NCBI RefSeq assembly: GCF_947258925.1
Contig: NZ_CAMYKG010000016.1
Span: 1-57,240 of the forward strand
Origin: an uncultured Eudoraea sp.
Lineage (GTDB): Bacteria > Bacteroidota > Bacteroidia > Flavobacteriales > Flavobacteriaceae
Length of the DNA: 57,240 nucleotides
Direction: 5' to 3'
The notes beneath the pieces were generated by a model that was not told the DNA's origin, did not search any database, and saw only the letters and a program-made list of their open reading frames with translations. Made by a program: the position numbers and the translations under genes. This document shows positions 17,624-25,657 of this stretch, piece after piece (position 1 is the stretch's first letter; every line of letters starts with the position of its first letter).

Positions 17624-18503
17624 GTCCTTTCTGTTCCTGTTTTTTATATCTCCTCTTTGCAGCTGTAAAGAGAAGGAATTGCGAAGTGAAGATTTTACCG
17701 AAGAATTTGCTTTCACAGCAGGTATTGAAGGGCCGGCCGTAGATGAAAATGGAGACCTTTTTGCCGTCAATTTCAACAAAGAGGGTACCATCGGTAAGGT
17801 AAACAAGGCAGGGGAAGCTGAAATTTTTATCAGTTTACCGGAAGGCAGTATAGGCAATGGCATACGTTTTGATCTTAATGGAAATATGTTTATCGCAGAC
17901 TATTTAGGCCATAAAGTTTACAGAATTAAAAAAGGCAGCAGAACCCCTGAAATATGGGTGCAGGATTCAACGATGAATCAACCCAACGATCTGGCTATTG
18001 GTCCGGCAGGCGTTATATACCTCAGTGACCCTAATTGGGCTGAAAGCACCGGAAACCTCTGGATGGTTACCCCCGAAAGAGAATTGCTATTGCTCGAAGA
18101 AGGTATGGGCACAACGAATGGGATAGAAGTTAGTCCTGATAATACAACCCTTTATGTGAACGAATCTGTACAAAGGGTTATTTGGCAATATGATATCGAA
18201 GAGAACGGAAGGTTAAGCAATAAAAAGGAATTTGTAAGCTTTACCGATTTTGGGCTGGACGGAATGCGGTGTGATAAACAGGGAAACCTTTATGTGACCC
18301 GCTATGACAAAGGCACTGTAGCCATTTTTTCGCCAGAGGGGAAGCTAATTAAGGAAGTAACCCTTAAGGGTAAGAAGCCTTCAAATATTACCTTTGGCGG
18401 GGAAAAAGGACTTAATTGTTATGTAACGATGGCTGACAGGGGTTGCCTGGAAACCTTTGTCGCACTAAACCCGGGAAGCTATTATTCAAAAATACATTAC
18501 TAA
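17607..18503 (+). CDS. SMP-30/gluconolactonase-like lipoprotein
   Basis: The ATG at 17607 gives a 298-residue protein with a clear lipoprotein signal (FISPLCSC). The rest is a six-bladed-propeller sequence of the SMP-30/strictosidine-synthase type: GIEGPAVDENGDLFAVNF, IGNGIRFDLNGNMFIADY, MNQPNDLAIGPAGVIYLSDP, GTTNGIEVSPDNTTLYVNE and GLDGMRCDKQGNLYVTRYD. Metal-binding positions expected for SMP-30 lactonases (Glu in IEGPA, Asn in TTNGIE, Asp in GLDGM) are present. An earlier in-frame start at 17535 would bury the signal and is rejected. It is likely an envelope-located hydrolase working with the overlapping MBL-fold enzyme. Confidence 0.85.
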   Translation: MKFLIKSFLFLFFISPLCSCKEKELRSEDFTEEFAFTAGIEGPAVDENGDLFAVNFNKEGTIGKVNKAGEAEIFISLPEGSIGNGIRFDLNGNMFIADYLGHKVYRIKKGSRTPEIWVQDSTMNQPNDLAIGPAGVIYLSDPNWAESTGNLWMVTPERELLLLEEGMGTTNGIEVSPDNTTLYVNESVQRVIWQYDIEENGRLSNKKEFVSFTDFGLDGMRCDKQGNLYVTRYDKGTVAIFSPEGKLIKEVTLKGKKPSNITFGGEKGLNCYVTMADRGCLETFVALNPGSYYSKIHY

Positions 18504-18516
18504 ATATAAATTTAAT

Positions 18517-20160
18517 ATGACTCTGAAACATTTAAAATTGGCTTTTTCTGCTGCGCTTACTATCTTTTTGGTGAGCTGTGGCAATACAAAATTGGTATTA
18601 ACCCCACTGGAAAAAATTGATACGGTTCCGCTCAAAGTTTCTGATCTTACAGAGACAGAGAATGAAACATGGGGACATAAAGATCTCATTTCCGATACTA
18701 TTCCGGGGATTAGCCTCAACAAGGCCTATGACGAAATTATAAAGAATAAAAAAGGGAAGAAGGTCATTGTAGCAGTACTCGATTCCGGAATTGATCTTGA
18801 ACATGAAGACCTGGATGATGTCATCTGGACCAATAAAAAAGAACGTGCCGGTAACGGTATAGATGATGATAATAATGGTTACATAGATGACATCCATGGG
18901 TATAACTTTTTAGGGGAATCCTATAACGAACAATTGGAATATGTACGGATTATAAAACTAAAGATGGGGGATAATGCTATCCAGGAAAAGGCAAAAGCCG
19001 AACAACAGGCTGAATATTCCAAAGAATCGCAAAACAAAATGCGATATGAGCAAATTCTCAAAACCGTAAAAGACGCAGATGCCGCTATTAAGAAATATCT
19101 GGCTAAAGATGCCTATTCTAAAAAAGATGTTCTTGCTATAAAGACAGAAGATCAGGCCTTGTTGCAATATGTTGCTGTACTAAAGCAGATGTATGGTGTT
19201 GCAGACAGTATCCCGGATGTAATAAAAGAATTAAACGCAGGTTTAACTTATTTTACCGAACGTGTAAATTACCACCTTAATGTAGATTTTGATGGCAGGA
19301 AAATAGTAGGCGACGACCCTTATGACCTTATGGATTTAGGTTATGGAAATGGAAATCCCAACAACAGGGTAAAGGATGAGAGTCACGGAACACATGTCGC
19401 AGGCATAATTGCAGCTGAACGAAACAACGGATTAGGGATTAACGGGGTGGCCAATAATGTTGAAATAATGAGTATCAGGGCTGTACCAAACGGGGATGAA
19501 TACGACAAAGATATCGCCTTAGGAATCCGGTATGCAGTAGATAACGGAGCTAAGATTATCAATGCAAGTTTTGGCAAGTCTTATTCATTGAATTCCGATT
19601 GGGTTTATGACGCCATAAAATATGCCGCGGATAATGACGTGCTTATAGTACATGCGGCCGGCAATGATGGACTTGATTTGGATGATCCGAATAATACAAA
19701 CTATCCTAACGATCATGCCGATACCAAAGGGAACGAAATAACCGATAACTTAATCACTATAGGTGCCTTAAGAAATAAATATGGCTCTGAAATGGTAGCT
19801 TCTTTCTCCAATTATGGAAAAATGAATGTTGATGTTTTTGCACCTGGTTACAGTATTTATTCGACTATGCCGGAAAATGAATACGAATTTCAAAATGGTA
19901 CTTCCATGGCTGCCCCAATGGTTTCAGGAATTGCAGCGCTTATCCGTTCTCACTATCCAAAACTTAAGGCTTCAGATGTAAAAAATATTCTTATCGCCTC
20001 AGGGCTGAGTTCCTCTGCTTCGGTAATTCTATCAGGAGATACTGCCAAGTCTAAACCATTTAATCAGGTCTCTAAATCGGGGAAAATGGTCAATGCCTAT
20101 AATGCGTTGATTATGGCGAGTAATCTATCTAAGGCGAATAACATATCTAAAAATTTATAA
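18517..20160 (+). CDS. S8-family (subtilisin-like) serine protease lipoprotein with long insert
   Basis: The 547-residue protein has a lipobox (FLVSC, Cys21) and the full S8 triad: Asp89 in VIVAVLDSGIDLEHEDL, His290 in ESHGTHVAGI and Ser463 in NGTSMAAPMVSG. Asn383 in HAAGND is the oxyanion residue. Asp and His are about 200 residues apart, much further than in subtilisin. The insert (about 135-285) is helical and rich in Lys, Glu, Ala and Gln, and could be a coiled-coil or lid. The protein should act in the periplasm or at the cell surface. The next exported peptidase follows after 12 bases. Confidence 0.92.
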   Translation: MTLKHLKLAFSAALTIFLVSCGNTKLVLTPLEKIDTVPLKVSDLTETENETWGHKDLISDTIPGISLNKAYDEIIKNKKGKKVIVAVLDSGIDLEHEDLDDVIWTNKKERAGNGIDDDNNGYIDDIHGYNFLGESYNEQLEYVRIIKLKMGDNAIQEKAKAEQQAEYSKESQNKMRYEQILKTVKDADAAIKKYLAKDAYSKKDVLAIKTEDQALLQYVAVLKQMYGVADSIPDVIKELNAGLTYFTERVNYHLNVDFDGRKIVGDDPYDLMDLGYGNGNPNNRVKDESHGTHVAGIIAAERNNGLGINGVANNVEIMSIRAVPNGDEYDKDIALGIRYAVDNGAKIINASFGKSYSLNSDWVYDAIKYAADNDVLIVHAAGNDGLDLDDPNNTNYPNDHADTKGNEITDNLITIGALRNKYGSEMVASFSNYGKMNVDVFAPGYSIYSTMPENEYEFQNGTSMAAPMVSGIAALIRSHYPKLKASDVKNILIASGLSSSASVILSGDTAKSKPFNQVSKSGKMVNAYNALIMASNLSKANNISKNL

Positions 20161-20172
20161 TGTTTTATAGCG

Positions 20173-22038
20173 ATGTATCTACCTCATAAATTTTTCAAAT
20201 TCCTTTTTGTTTTCCTCGTCGGCTTGTTATGCCTGCAAGCGCAAACTAATCATTCTTACTGGCAGCAGCATGTTGATTACAAGATGGACGTGTCAATGAA
20301 TGTTGAAAATTTCCAATATACGGGTACGCAAACATTGGTGTATTCAAACAATTCCCCGGATCAGCTGAACCGTGTTTACTTTCATATGTATTTCAATGCA
20401 TTTCAGCCCGGGAGCGAAATGGATATCAGGTTGCAAAATATTCAAGATCCCGATGGCAGGATGTTTGTAAACGGCCAGAGCAGGATTGCAAATCTCAAAC
20501 CTGATGAGATAGGCTATCTCAGGGCTTCTTCGTTAACCCAGGATGGTGAAAATGTCTCTTTCAGCCTGGAGGGAACCGTTCTGGAGGTGGAACTGGCAAA
20601 ACCAATTCCCCCTGGGGCTAAAAGTACGTTCAACATGAAATTTGAAGGGCAGGTGCCCATACAAATAAGACGCTCCGGGAGGGATAATGCTGAAGGAATT
20701 GCATTGTCTATGAGCCAGTGGTATCCCAAATTAGCGGAATATGATTTTGAGGGCTGGCATGCAGATCCCTATATCGGAAGGGAATTTCATGGTGTATGGG
20801 GAGATTTTGATGTTAAGATTACCCTGGATAAAAATTACATCATCGGGGCCAGTGGTTACTTACAAAATCCACAGGAAATTGGATATGGCTATGAAGCTCC
20901 GGGTAGTAAAATCAAAAAACAAAAAGGTAAAACCCTTACCTGGCATTTTAAGGCTCCAATGGTACATGATTTTATGTGGGCCGCCGACCCGGAATATATC
21001 CATGATTCACTAAAGATGGAAAATGGAACAACCTTGCATTTCTTTTACAAGGACAAGCCGGAACTACTTGAGAACTGGAAAAATTTACAGCCAAAAACTG
21101 TTGAAGCCATGGATTTTTTCAATGCAAATATCGGCCCTTATCCCTATAAGCAGTATTCCGTAATACAGGGAGGAGATGGCGGTATGGAATATGCGATGAG
21201 CACCCTTATTACGGGGGAGCGAAAGTTCCCGAGCCTGGTAGGTGTAACGATACATGAATTGGCCCATTCCTGGTTCCAGCACGTTTTGGCCACCAATGAA
21301 TTAAAGCATGCGTGGATGGACGAGGGCTTTACCCAATTCATTTCGAGTTTATGTATGAATAAAGTAATGAATCAACAGAAAGACAATCCTTTTGAAAGAA
21401 CATATAGCAGTTATTACGCTCTTGTGCAATCCGGTGACGAGCAACCTCAGTCAACCCATGCAGACCGTTATGCGCTGAACAGGTCCTATGGTACTTCGGC
21501 TTATAATAAAGGATCCATCTTTCTGTCTCAACTAGGGTATATAATAGGGCAGGATAAATTAATGGAAACGCTCAGGGCGTATTTCGATGCCTTTAAATTT
21601 AAGCATCCTATACCAAATGATATCAAAAGAACAGCTGAAAAGGTATCGGGAATAGAGTTAGACTGGTACCTTACAGATTGGACAGAAACTACCAATACTA
21701 TTGACTATGCCTTGAAAAGTGTTGAAGCTGATGGAGCTAAAACCAAAATACAGCTGGAACGTATAGGCCTTATGCCAATGCCGCTGGATATTTTATTGGT
21801 TTATGAAGATGGAACCAGAGAAACCTTTTATATCCCCTTGCGAATGATGAGGGGTCAGAAAGCTAACCCCTATGCCAGCATTGAAAGAACAACTTTGCCG
21901 GACTGGCCCTGGGCTTTTCCCGCCTATGACTTTGTAATTGACAAGCCCCTTAACACCATCAAAGCCGTACTAATAGATCCTTCACAGCTCATGGCAGATA
22001 TAAACTTTGGAAATAATATTTGGCAGGCTTCAGAATAA
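20173..22038 (+). CDS. M1-family zinc metallopeptidase, exported
   Basis: The 621-residue protein has an N-terminal signal peptide ending near LQAQ. The zinc motif HELAH (361-365) with Glu384 in DEGFTQF gives the HExxH-x18-E arrangement. The substrate-side motif reads GGMEY (336-340) in place of the classical GxMEN of aminopeptidase N, which I have seen in other Bacteroidota M1 proteins. A beta-rich N-domain precedes the catalytic domain, and the C-terminal stretch is short (no large HEAT-like domain). It forms a tight pair with the upstream S8 protease. Confidence 0.92.
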   Translation: MYLPHKFFKFLFVFLVGLLCLQAQTNHSYWQQHVDYKMDVSMNVENFQYTGTQTLVYSNNSPDQLNRVYFHMYFNAFQPGSEMDIRLQNIQDPDGRMFVNGQSRIANLKPDEIGYLRASSLTQDGENVSFSLEGTVLEVELAKPIPPGAKSTFNMKFEGQVPIQIRRSGRDNAEGIALSMSQWYPKLAEYDFEGWHADPYIGREFHGVWGDFDVKITLDKNYIIGASGYLQNPQEIGYGYEAPGSKIKKQKGKTLTWHFKAPMVHDFMWAADPEYIHDSLKMENGTTLHFFYKDKPELLENWKNLQPKTVEAMDFFNANIGPYPYKQYSVIQGGDGGMEYAMSTLITGERKFPSLVGVTIHELAHSWFQHVLATNELKHAWMDEGFTQFISSLCMNKVMNQQKDNPFERTYSSYYALVQSGDEQPQSTHADRYALNRSYGTSAYNKGSIFLSQLGYIIGQDKLMETLRAYFDAFKFKHPIPNDIKRTAEKVSGIELDWYLTDWTETTNTIDYALKSVEADGAKTKIQLERIGLMPMPLDILLVYEDGTRETFYIPLRMMRGQKANPYASIERTTLPDWPWAFPAYDFVIDKPLNTIKAVLIDPSQLMADINFGNNIWQASE

Positions 22039-22041
22039 ATA

Positions 22042-22074
22042 CAGGCTTAGAAAGAGATCCAATACTAAAGCCTG
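22042..22074. terminator. Possible hairpin between convergent genes
   Basis: CAGGCTT (22042-22048) pairs with AAGCCTG (22068-22074) around a 19-base loop, in the 42-bp gap between the convergent M1 and aspartoacylase-like genes. A short T-run follows only after about ten bases (22083-22088), so termination activity is uncertain. Confidence 0.3.
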
Positions 22075-22080
22075 AATGGC

Positions 22081-23286
22081 TTACTTTTTATACCAAAAGG
22101 CATCTTTGTACATGCCATTTTTAGAAGCCTGCTCCCTGTTAATCAATGTTAAATGCGTTTCATCAACCATTCTGTTGCGATACCCTAAAAGGTGAAAAAA
22201 TGGTTTATTAAAAAACCTGGCTACTTTTAAATTTACCATAAGTTTCTCACGGCTATGATTCGACCAGGAAATACCTGGTAGCAACACCAAAAAGGAATCA
22301 AATTTAATTCTGCGCAAAAAGGCCGAAAAAGACAATATCCATGATGGTATTTTACGTATCAGAAAAAATCCTTCTTCGCCCTGAACCTGATAAAGGGGCA
22401 TGAACACTATGGTATCTTTGAGGGCTTTGATTTCCTTTCCGTTATGGGTGGCCATGGCCGTGCCTTTTTGTAAATCATCAAAACTTCGAAATCCGGGATG
22501 CATTTGAAAATTATCAGCATTGGTAATACGGTGCCTGTGGATTACTTCATAGAAAATTCTGTTGCCATTTGCCGATGACCGAAGCTGATCCAGATGCTTT
22601 TTGTAATCGGGTACCATGTCTTTATCAAGAACACCACTATATATCATGGCCAACCAGATAAAAGAAATTGTATTGGTCACAGCTTCCTGGGTAAAATGTT
22701 GCCCCGATTCAAATCCAAGGGAAACATAGCCCTTTCCATTGATATAACTCAATAGAGGTCCTTCCAGATATTCCTCTATCCCCAAAATAACAGGAACCGG
22801 AAACAGGCTCGCAAATTCACGGTTTATCAAGGCATCATTAATGGTTATAAAGGGCAAGGTAGGGCTTGAAGTAGTATGAAAATCTATAAAATAATATGGT
22901 GGCGGGTGTTTTGCAAAGATGTCTGAAATTAATTGATGAAGAGCCGACAATTCGTTTTCTTCTACAGATCGTTCTGATTCGCTTTTATTTTTAATTTTGT
23001 CAATGCCGGGAAGTGTCCAGATTCGGTTGAGGTCGTGCTCCAAAAATCGTTTCTTTTTTAGGAGGGCCGGTATGTTCCCCTTAATTCCAACAATTGTCCC
23101 GGTTAATTCAGGTGTATCGGCCTTTAAATCAGAAAAAACCTTCTCAAGTGCCTCAACACCAGATGGTTCATTCCCGTGTATACCACCAAATAAAATCAAT
23201 GTAGGGCCCGGTTCCTTTCCGGAAATATGCCCTATTATTCTTGTGGTTTCAGTGTCTTTAATTAGTTGGGTATGCTGCTCAGTCAT
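22081..23286 (-). CDS. Succinylglutamate desuccinylase/aspartoacylase-family hydrolase
   Basis: The 401-residue protein is a zinc carboxypeptidase-like deacylase. GGIHGNEPSGVEALE carries the first metal pair (HxxE), DLNRIW is the family's substrate-binding block, and the third ligand is His in YYFIDFHTTSSPT. A catalytic Glu candidate is in LGFESGQHF. The C-terminal third (about 300-401) goes beyond the core and is basic. The ATG at 23286 lies three bases after the stop of the upstream ligase gene; a TTG directly before it is an alternative. The tight coupling suggests that the two enzymes act on the same acyl or peptide compound. Confidence 0.85.
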   Translation of the reverse strand: MTEQHTQLIKDTETTRIIGHISGKEPGPTLILFGGIHGNEPSGVEALEKVFSDLKADTPELTGTIVGIKGNIPALLKKKRFLEHDLNRIWTLPGIDKIKNKSESERSVEENELSALHQLISDIFAKHPPPYYFIDFHTTSSPTLPFITINDALINREFASLFPVPVILGIEEYLEGPLLSYINGKGYVSLGFESGQHFTQEAVTNTISFIWLAMIYSGVLDKDMVPDYKKHLDQLRSSANGNRIFYEVIHRHRITNADNFQMHPGFRSFDDLQKGTAMATHNGKEIKALKDTIVFMPLYQVQGEEGFFLIRKIPSWILSFSAFLRRIKFDSFLVLLPGISWSNHSREKLMVNLKVARFFNKPFFHLLGYRNRMVDETHLTLINREQASKNGMYKDAFWYKK

Positions 23287-23289
23287 CAA

Positions 23290-25140
23290 TTAGAGGTCAT
23301 TGCTGGTTATAATTCCAATTAATTTCTTTCCTTCTACAACCGGTAAACAATTTATTTTGTTTTTTTTCATAATCGCTGCTGCTTCTTTTAATGGCGTATC
23401 CCGAGAAGTGGTAATAAGGTCCTTTGTCATTATAGAGGCAATACTTTCTTTTAATTTCCCGGGGTCTTTTAGATAGTTTTCAACATCTGTCCATGTAAGC
23501 AGTCCGCTTAAATCAAGGTTATTATCCAAAATGGGTGCATGATGTATATTTTTCCAAAGCATCATTTTTAAAACCAATTCAGCACTATCATTTTCCTGGG
23601 CGGTAATTGTTTTTCTATTCATGCGATCTTTTACAGTAAGATCCTCATCAGGAATTTTGTATTCGTCTCCCCTTGGTAATTGCCATATATCAACAGAGTA
23701 ATGTTTTTCCTGTCTTTGGTGCATAGTGGCTACCAAAATTTTAAGGGCGTCCGGGATCTTATAATTTTCCTGAAGTTTACGGAACGCTTTTATCATCCAT
23801 CTGGAACCATTATTTGAATGAATCCTGTTTTCGATAACTGACAAATAGCGCTCAGCATCCCTTGGTGAAACCCCCATCCTGTAGAGTCCGCGGAAAGCCA
23901 TTGGTAATAAATGATCGAGTAACAACTCATGACTGCTAATCAGTTGTCCGTCCCAGTAAAACTGAGCGGCCATACCATATCTGGCGGCATTAAAGAAGTT
24001 CCCTTTTATATCTTTAAAATTCATTTTAGTATGAATTTCATCAAATTCTTTTGGTTTGCCCATCATGACCCCTACCCATAACATCATATTGGCTATTTCA
24101 TCGGTAGTGGTTGGCCCGGACGGCATATATCTGTTCTCAATTCTCAAATGTGGCACATTATCTGTAATCCCATAACAAACCCGGTTCCATTTATAGATGG
24201 TTCCATTATGAAGGGCTAAAGCCCTGAGTTTTGGCACTTTTCCATCCTTTAGCAGGGTCATGCTGTCGGTTTCAAAGTCCGTGGTCAAAAGACTCCTGAA
24301 CCTGATCACAGCATCCTGATAAAAATCTACAACAGATCCTTGGATCCAGTCATTTCCAAATCCCACCCTGGACTCCTTTTCGTTGAGTATAAAGGTACTT
24401 GCCCTGGTATCAACGCTTTGAGTGAACAGGGCAATTCGCGTTTCTTCCCATAATTCCTGGCCTAATAATAAAGGTGAATTGGCGCAGACAGATAGTATCG
24501 GGCCGGAAATTGCCTGTGCCCAGTTATAGGTGTCTGCAAAATCATCAGGGTCTATCTGAAGGTGCGCTTGGAAACTGGTGTTACAACCCTCGTATAGTAT
24601 AGTTTTATGATGAAGGTTCACTTCATCTACGCCTTTGATGTGTAATTCTATATCTTCTTTCCTAATGTCCTTAATAGCTTCATTTAAAACGTGATACCTT
24701 TTTAAAGGCGTCATATAGGAAGTGTCCAAAAAGTTTGTGTCAACTGTTGGTAAAATGCCCGTTAAAATAACTTTCGTCCCAAACTTATCTGCACTTGATA
24801 CTGCTTTTCCGAGTAGTTCTCTCAATTGATTGTGCAGCTCAAAGAAACATCGATCATTTAATACAATGGGGTCCAGGTTTATCTCCAGGTTATACAAGGT
24901 TAATTCGGAAGTAAAATGAGGATCATTGATGTCTTCAAGGATCTTATCTGCTTTATTTGTGGGTTCCCATTTTTCATTCACAAGACAGAATTCCTGTTCT
25001 GCACCAATACGAATAGGCGTTTTCTTAAACATTTTGTTCTTCAACATATACTCCAGTGCTTCAATGTCTGTAAGCAGTTGGTCTATATATCCAACTTTAT
25101 CCTCGTTTTTGGTAAGTTTCTTAACATTGAGTTCCCCCAT
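23290..25140 (-). CDS. GCS2-type carboxylate-amine ligase fused to CBS domains
   Basis: The 616-residue protein begins with a glutamate-cysteine-ligase-2-like domain (residues about 40-430). The segment IRIGAEQEFCLV, the block LHHKTILYEGCNTSFQAHLQ and the segment LRIENRYMPSGPTTTDEIAN are family-like active-site regions. A pair of CBS motifs fills about 500-616 (VLKMMLWKNIHHAPILDNN and the final MKKNKINCLPVVEGKKLIG), likely sensing an adenine nucleotide. GCS2 enzymes join an amino acid to a carboxylate with ATP; the real substrate here is unknown and need not be glutamate and cysteine. The ATG at 25140 gives a good start. A 16-bp palindrome lies upstream. Confidence 0.85.
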   Translation of the reverse strand: MGELNVKKLTKNEDKVGYIDQLLTDIEALEYMLKNKMFKKTPIRIGAEQEFCLVNEKWEPTNKADKILEDINDPHFTSELTLYNLEINLDPIVLNDRCFFELHNQLRELLGKAVSSADKFGTKVILTGILPTVDTNFLDTSYMTPLKRYHVLNEAIKDIRKEDIELHIKGVDEVNLHHKTILYEGCNTSFQAHLQIDPDDFADTYNWAQAISGPILSVCANSPLLLGQELWEETRIALFTQSVDTRASTFILNEKESRVGFGNDWIQGSVVDFYQDAVIRFRSLLTTDFETDSMTLLKDGKVPKLRALALHNGTIYKWNRVCYGITDNVPHLRIENRYMPSGPTTTDEIANMMLWVGVMMGKPKEFDEIHTKMNFKDIKGNFFNAARYGMAAQFYWDGQLISSHELLLDHLLPMAFRGLYRMGVSPRDAERYLSVIENRIHSNNGSRWMIKAFRKLQENYKIPDALKILVATMHQRQEKHYSVDIWQLPRGDEYKIPDEDLTVKDRMNRKTITAQENDSAELVLKMMLWKNIHHAPILDNNLDLSGLLTWTDVENYLKDPGKLKESIASIMTKDLITTSRDTPLKEAAAIMKKNKINCLPVVEGKKLIGIITSNDL

Positions 25141-25212
25141 ATTGAGCGGTATTTAGGTGTATAATTTTGAAATATAATTCAATGCAAGATAAAATCCTAG
25201 TTCAGGGATAAA

Positions 25213-25228
25213 TATGATAATTATCATA
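25213..25228. promoter_or_regulatory. 16-bp perfect palindrome in a divergent promoter region
   Basis: TATGATAATTATCATA lies in the 127-bp gap between the leftward GCS2-CBS gene and rightward rnpA. The core TGATAATTATCA resembles operators of Fur-like metalloregulators (GATAAT/ATTATC half sites). The position is about 40 bases before the rnpA start and 73 before the GCS2 start. Confidence 0.4.
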
Positions 25229-25267
25229 CTCCCCGGGCATGGGTTTATTGCTTAATTTAGCGGCATT

Positions 25268-25657
25268 ATGACCTCTAAATTTCCAAGAAAAGAAAAATTA
25301 AAAAGCGAAATCATAATTCGCAAGGTTTTTGAGGAGGGTAAAAATATTACCAGCTTCCCTTTAAAATTGATCTATCTGGACATGGAGGAAACTTCAGGTC
25401 CTAAAATTCAATGCGGTGTTACCGTGCCTAAAAGAAATTTTAAAAATGCTGTCCAAAGAAATCGAATTAAAAGGCTTATGCGCGAAAGCTACAGGCTAAA
25501 CAAAGAAGAAATTTTTAACAACATAGAGGGAAGCTTTGCGTTTCTATTTTTATACCTTGGAAACGAAATACCTAGCTATATGGAGGTAGAAAAGCATATG
25601 AAGTTTATTCTAAAAAAATTTTTAATAAAAGTAACTAATGAAAGTGCGAATAAGTAA
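25268..25657 (+). CDS. rnpA: Ribonuclease P protein component
   Basis: The 129-residue basic protein has the RnpA signature QRNRIKRLMRESYR near the middle and the N-terminal FPRKEKLKS segment. It binds the RNase P RNA and helps process tRNA 5' ends. The length is normal. A -7-like element (TAATTTAG, 25253-25260, one mismatch) precedes it. Its last 20 bases overlap the start of the S41 protease gene in another frame. rpmH, its neighbour in many bacteria, is absent here. Confidence 0.95.
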   Translation: MTSKFPRKEKLKSEIIIRKVFEEGKNITSFPLKLIYLDMEETSGPKIQCGVTVPKRNFKNAVQRNRIKRLMRESYRLNKEEIFNNIEGSFAFLFLYLGNEIPSYMEVEKHMKFILKKFLIKVTNESANK

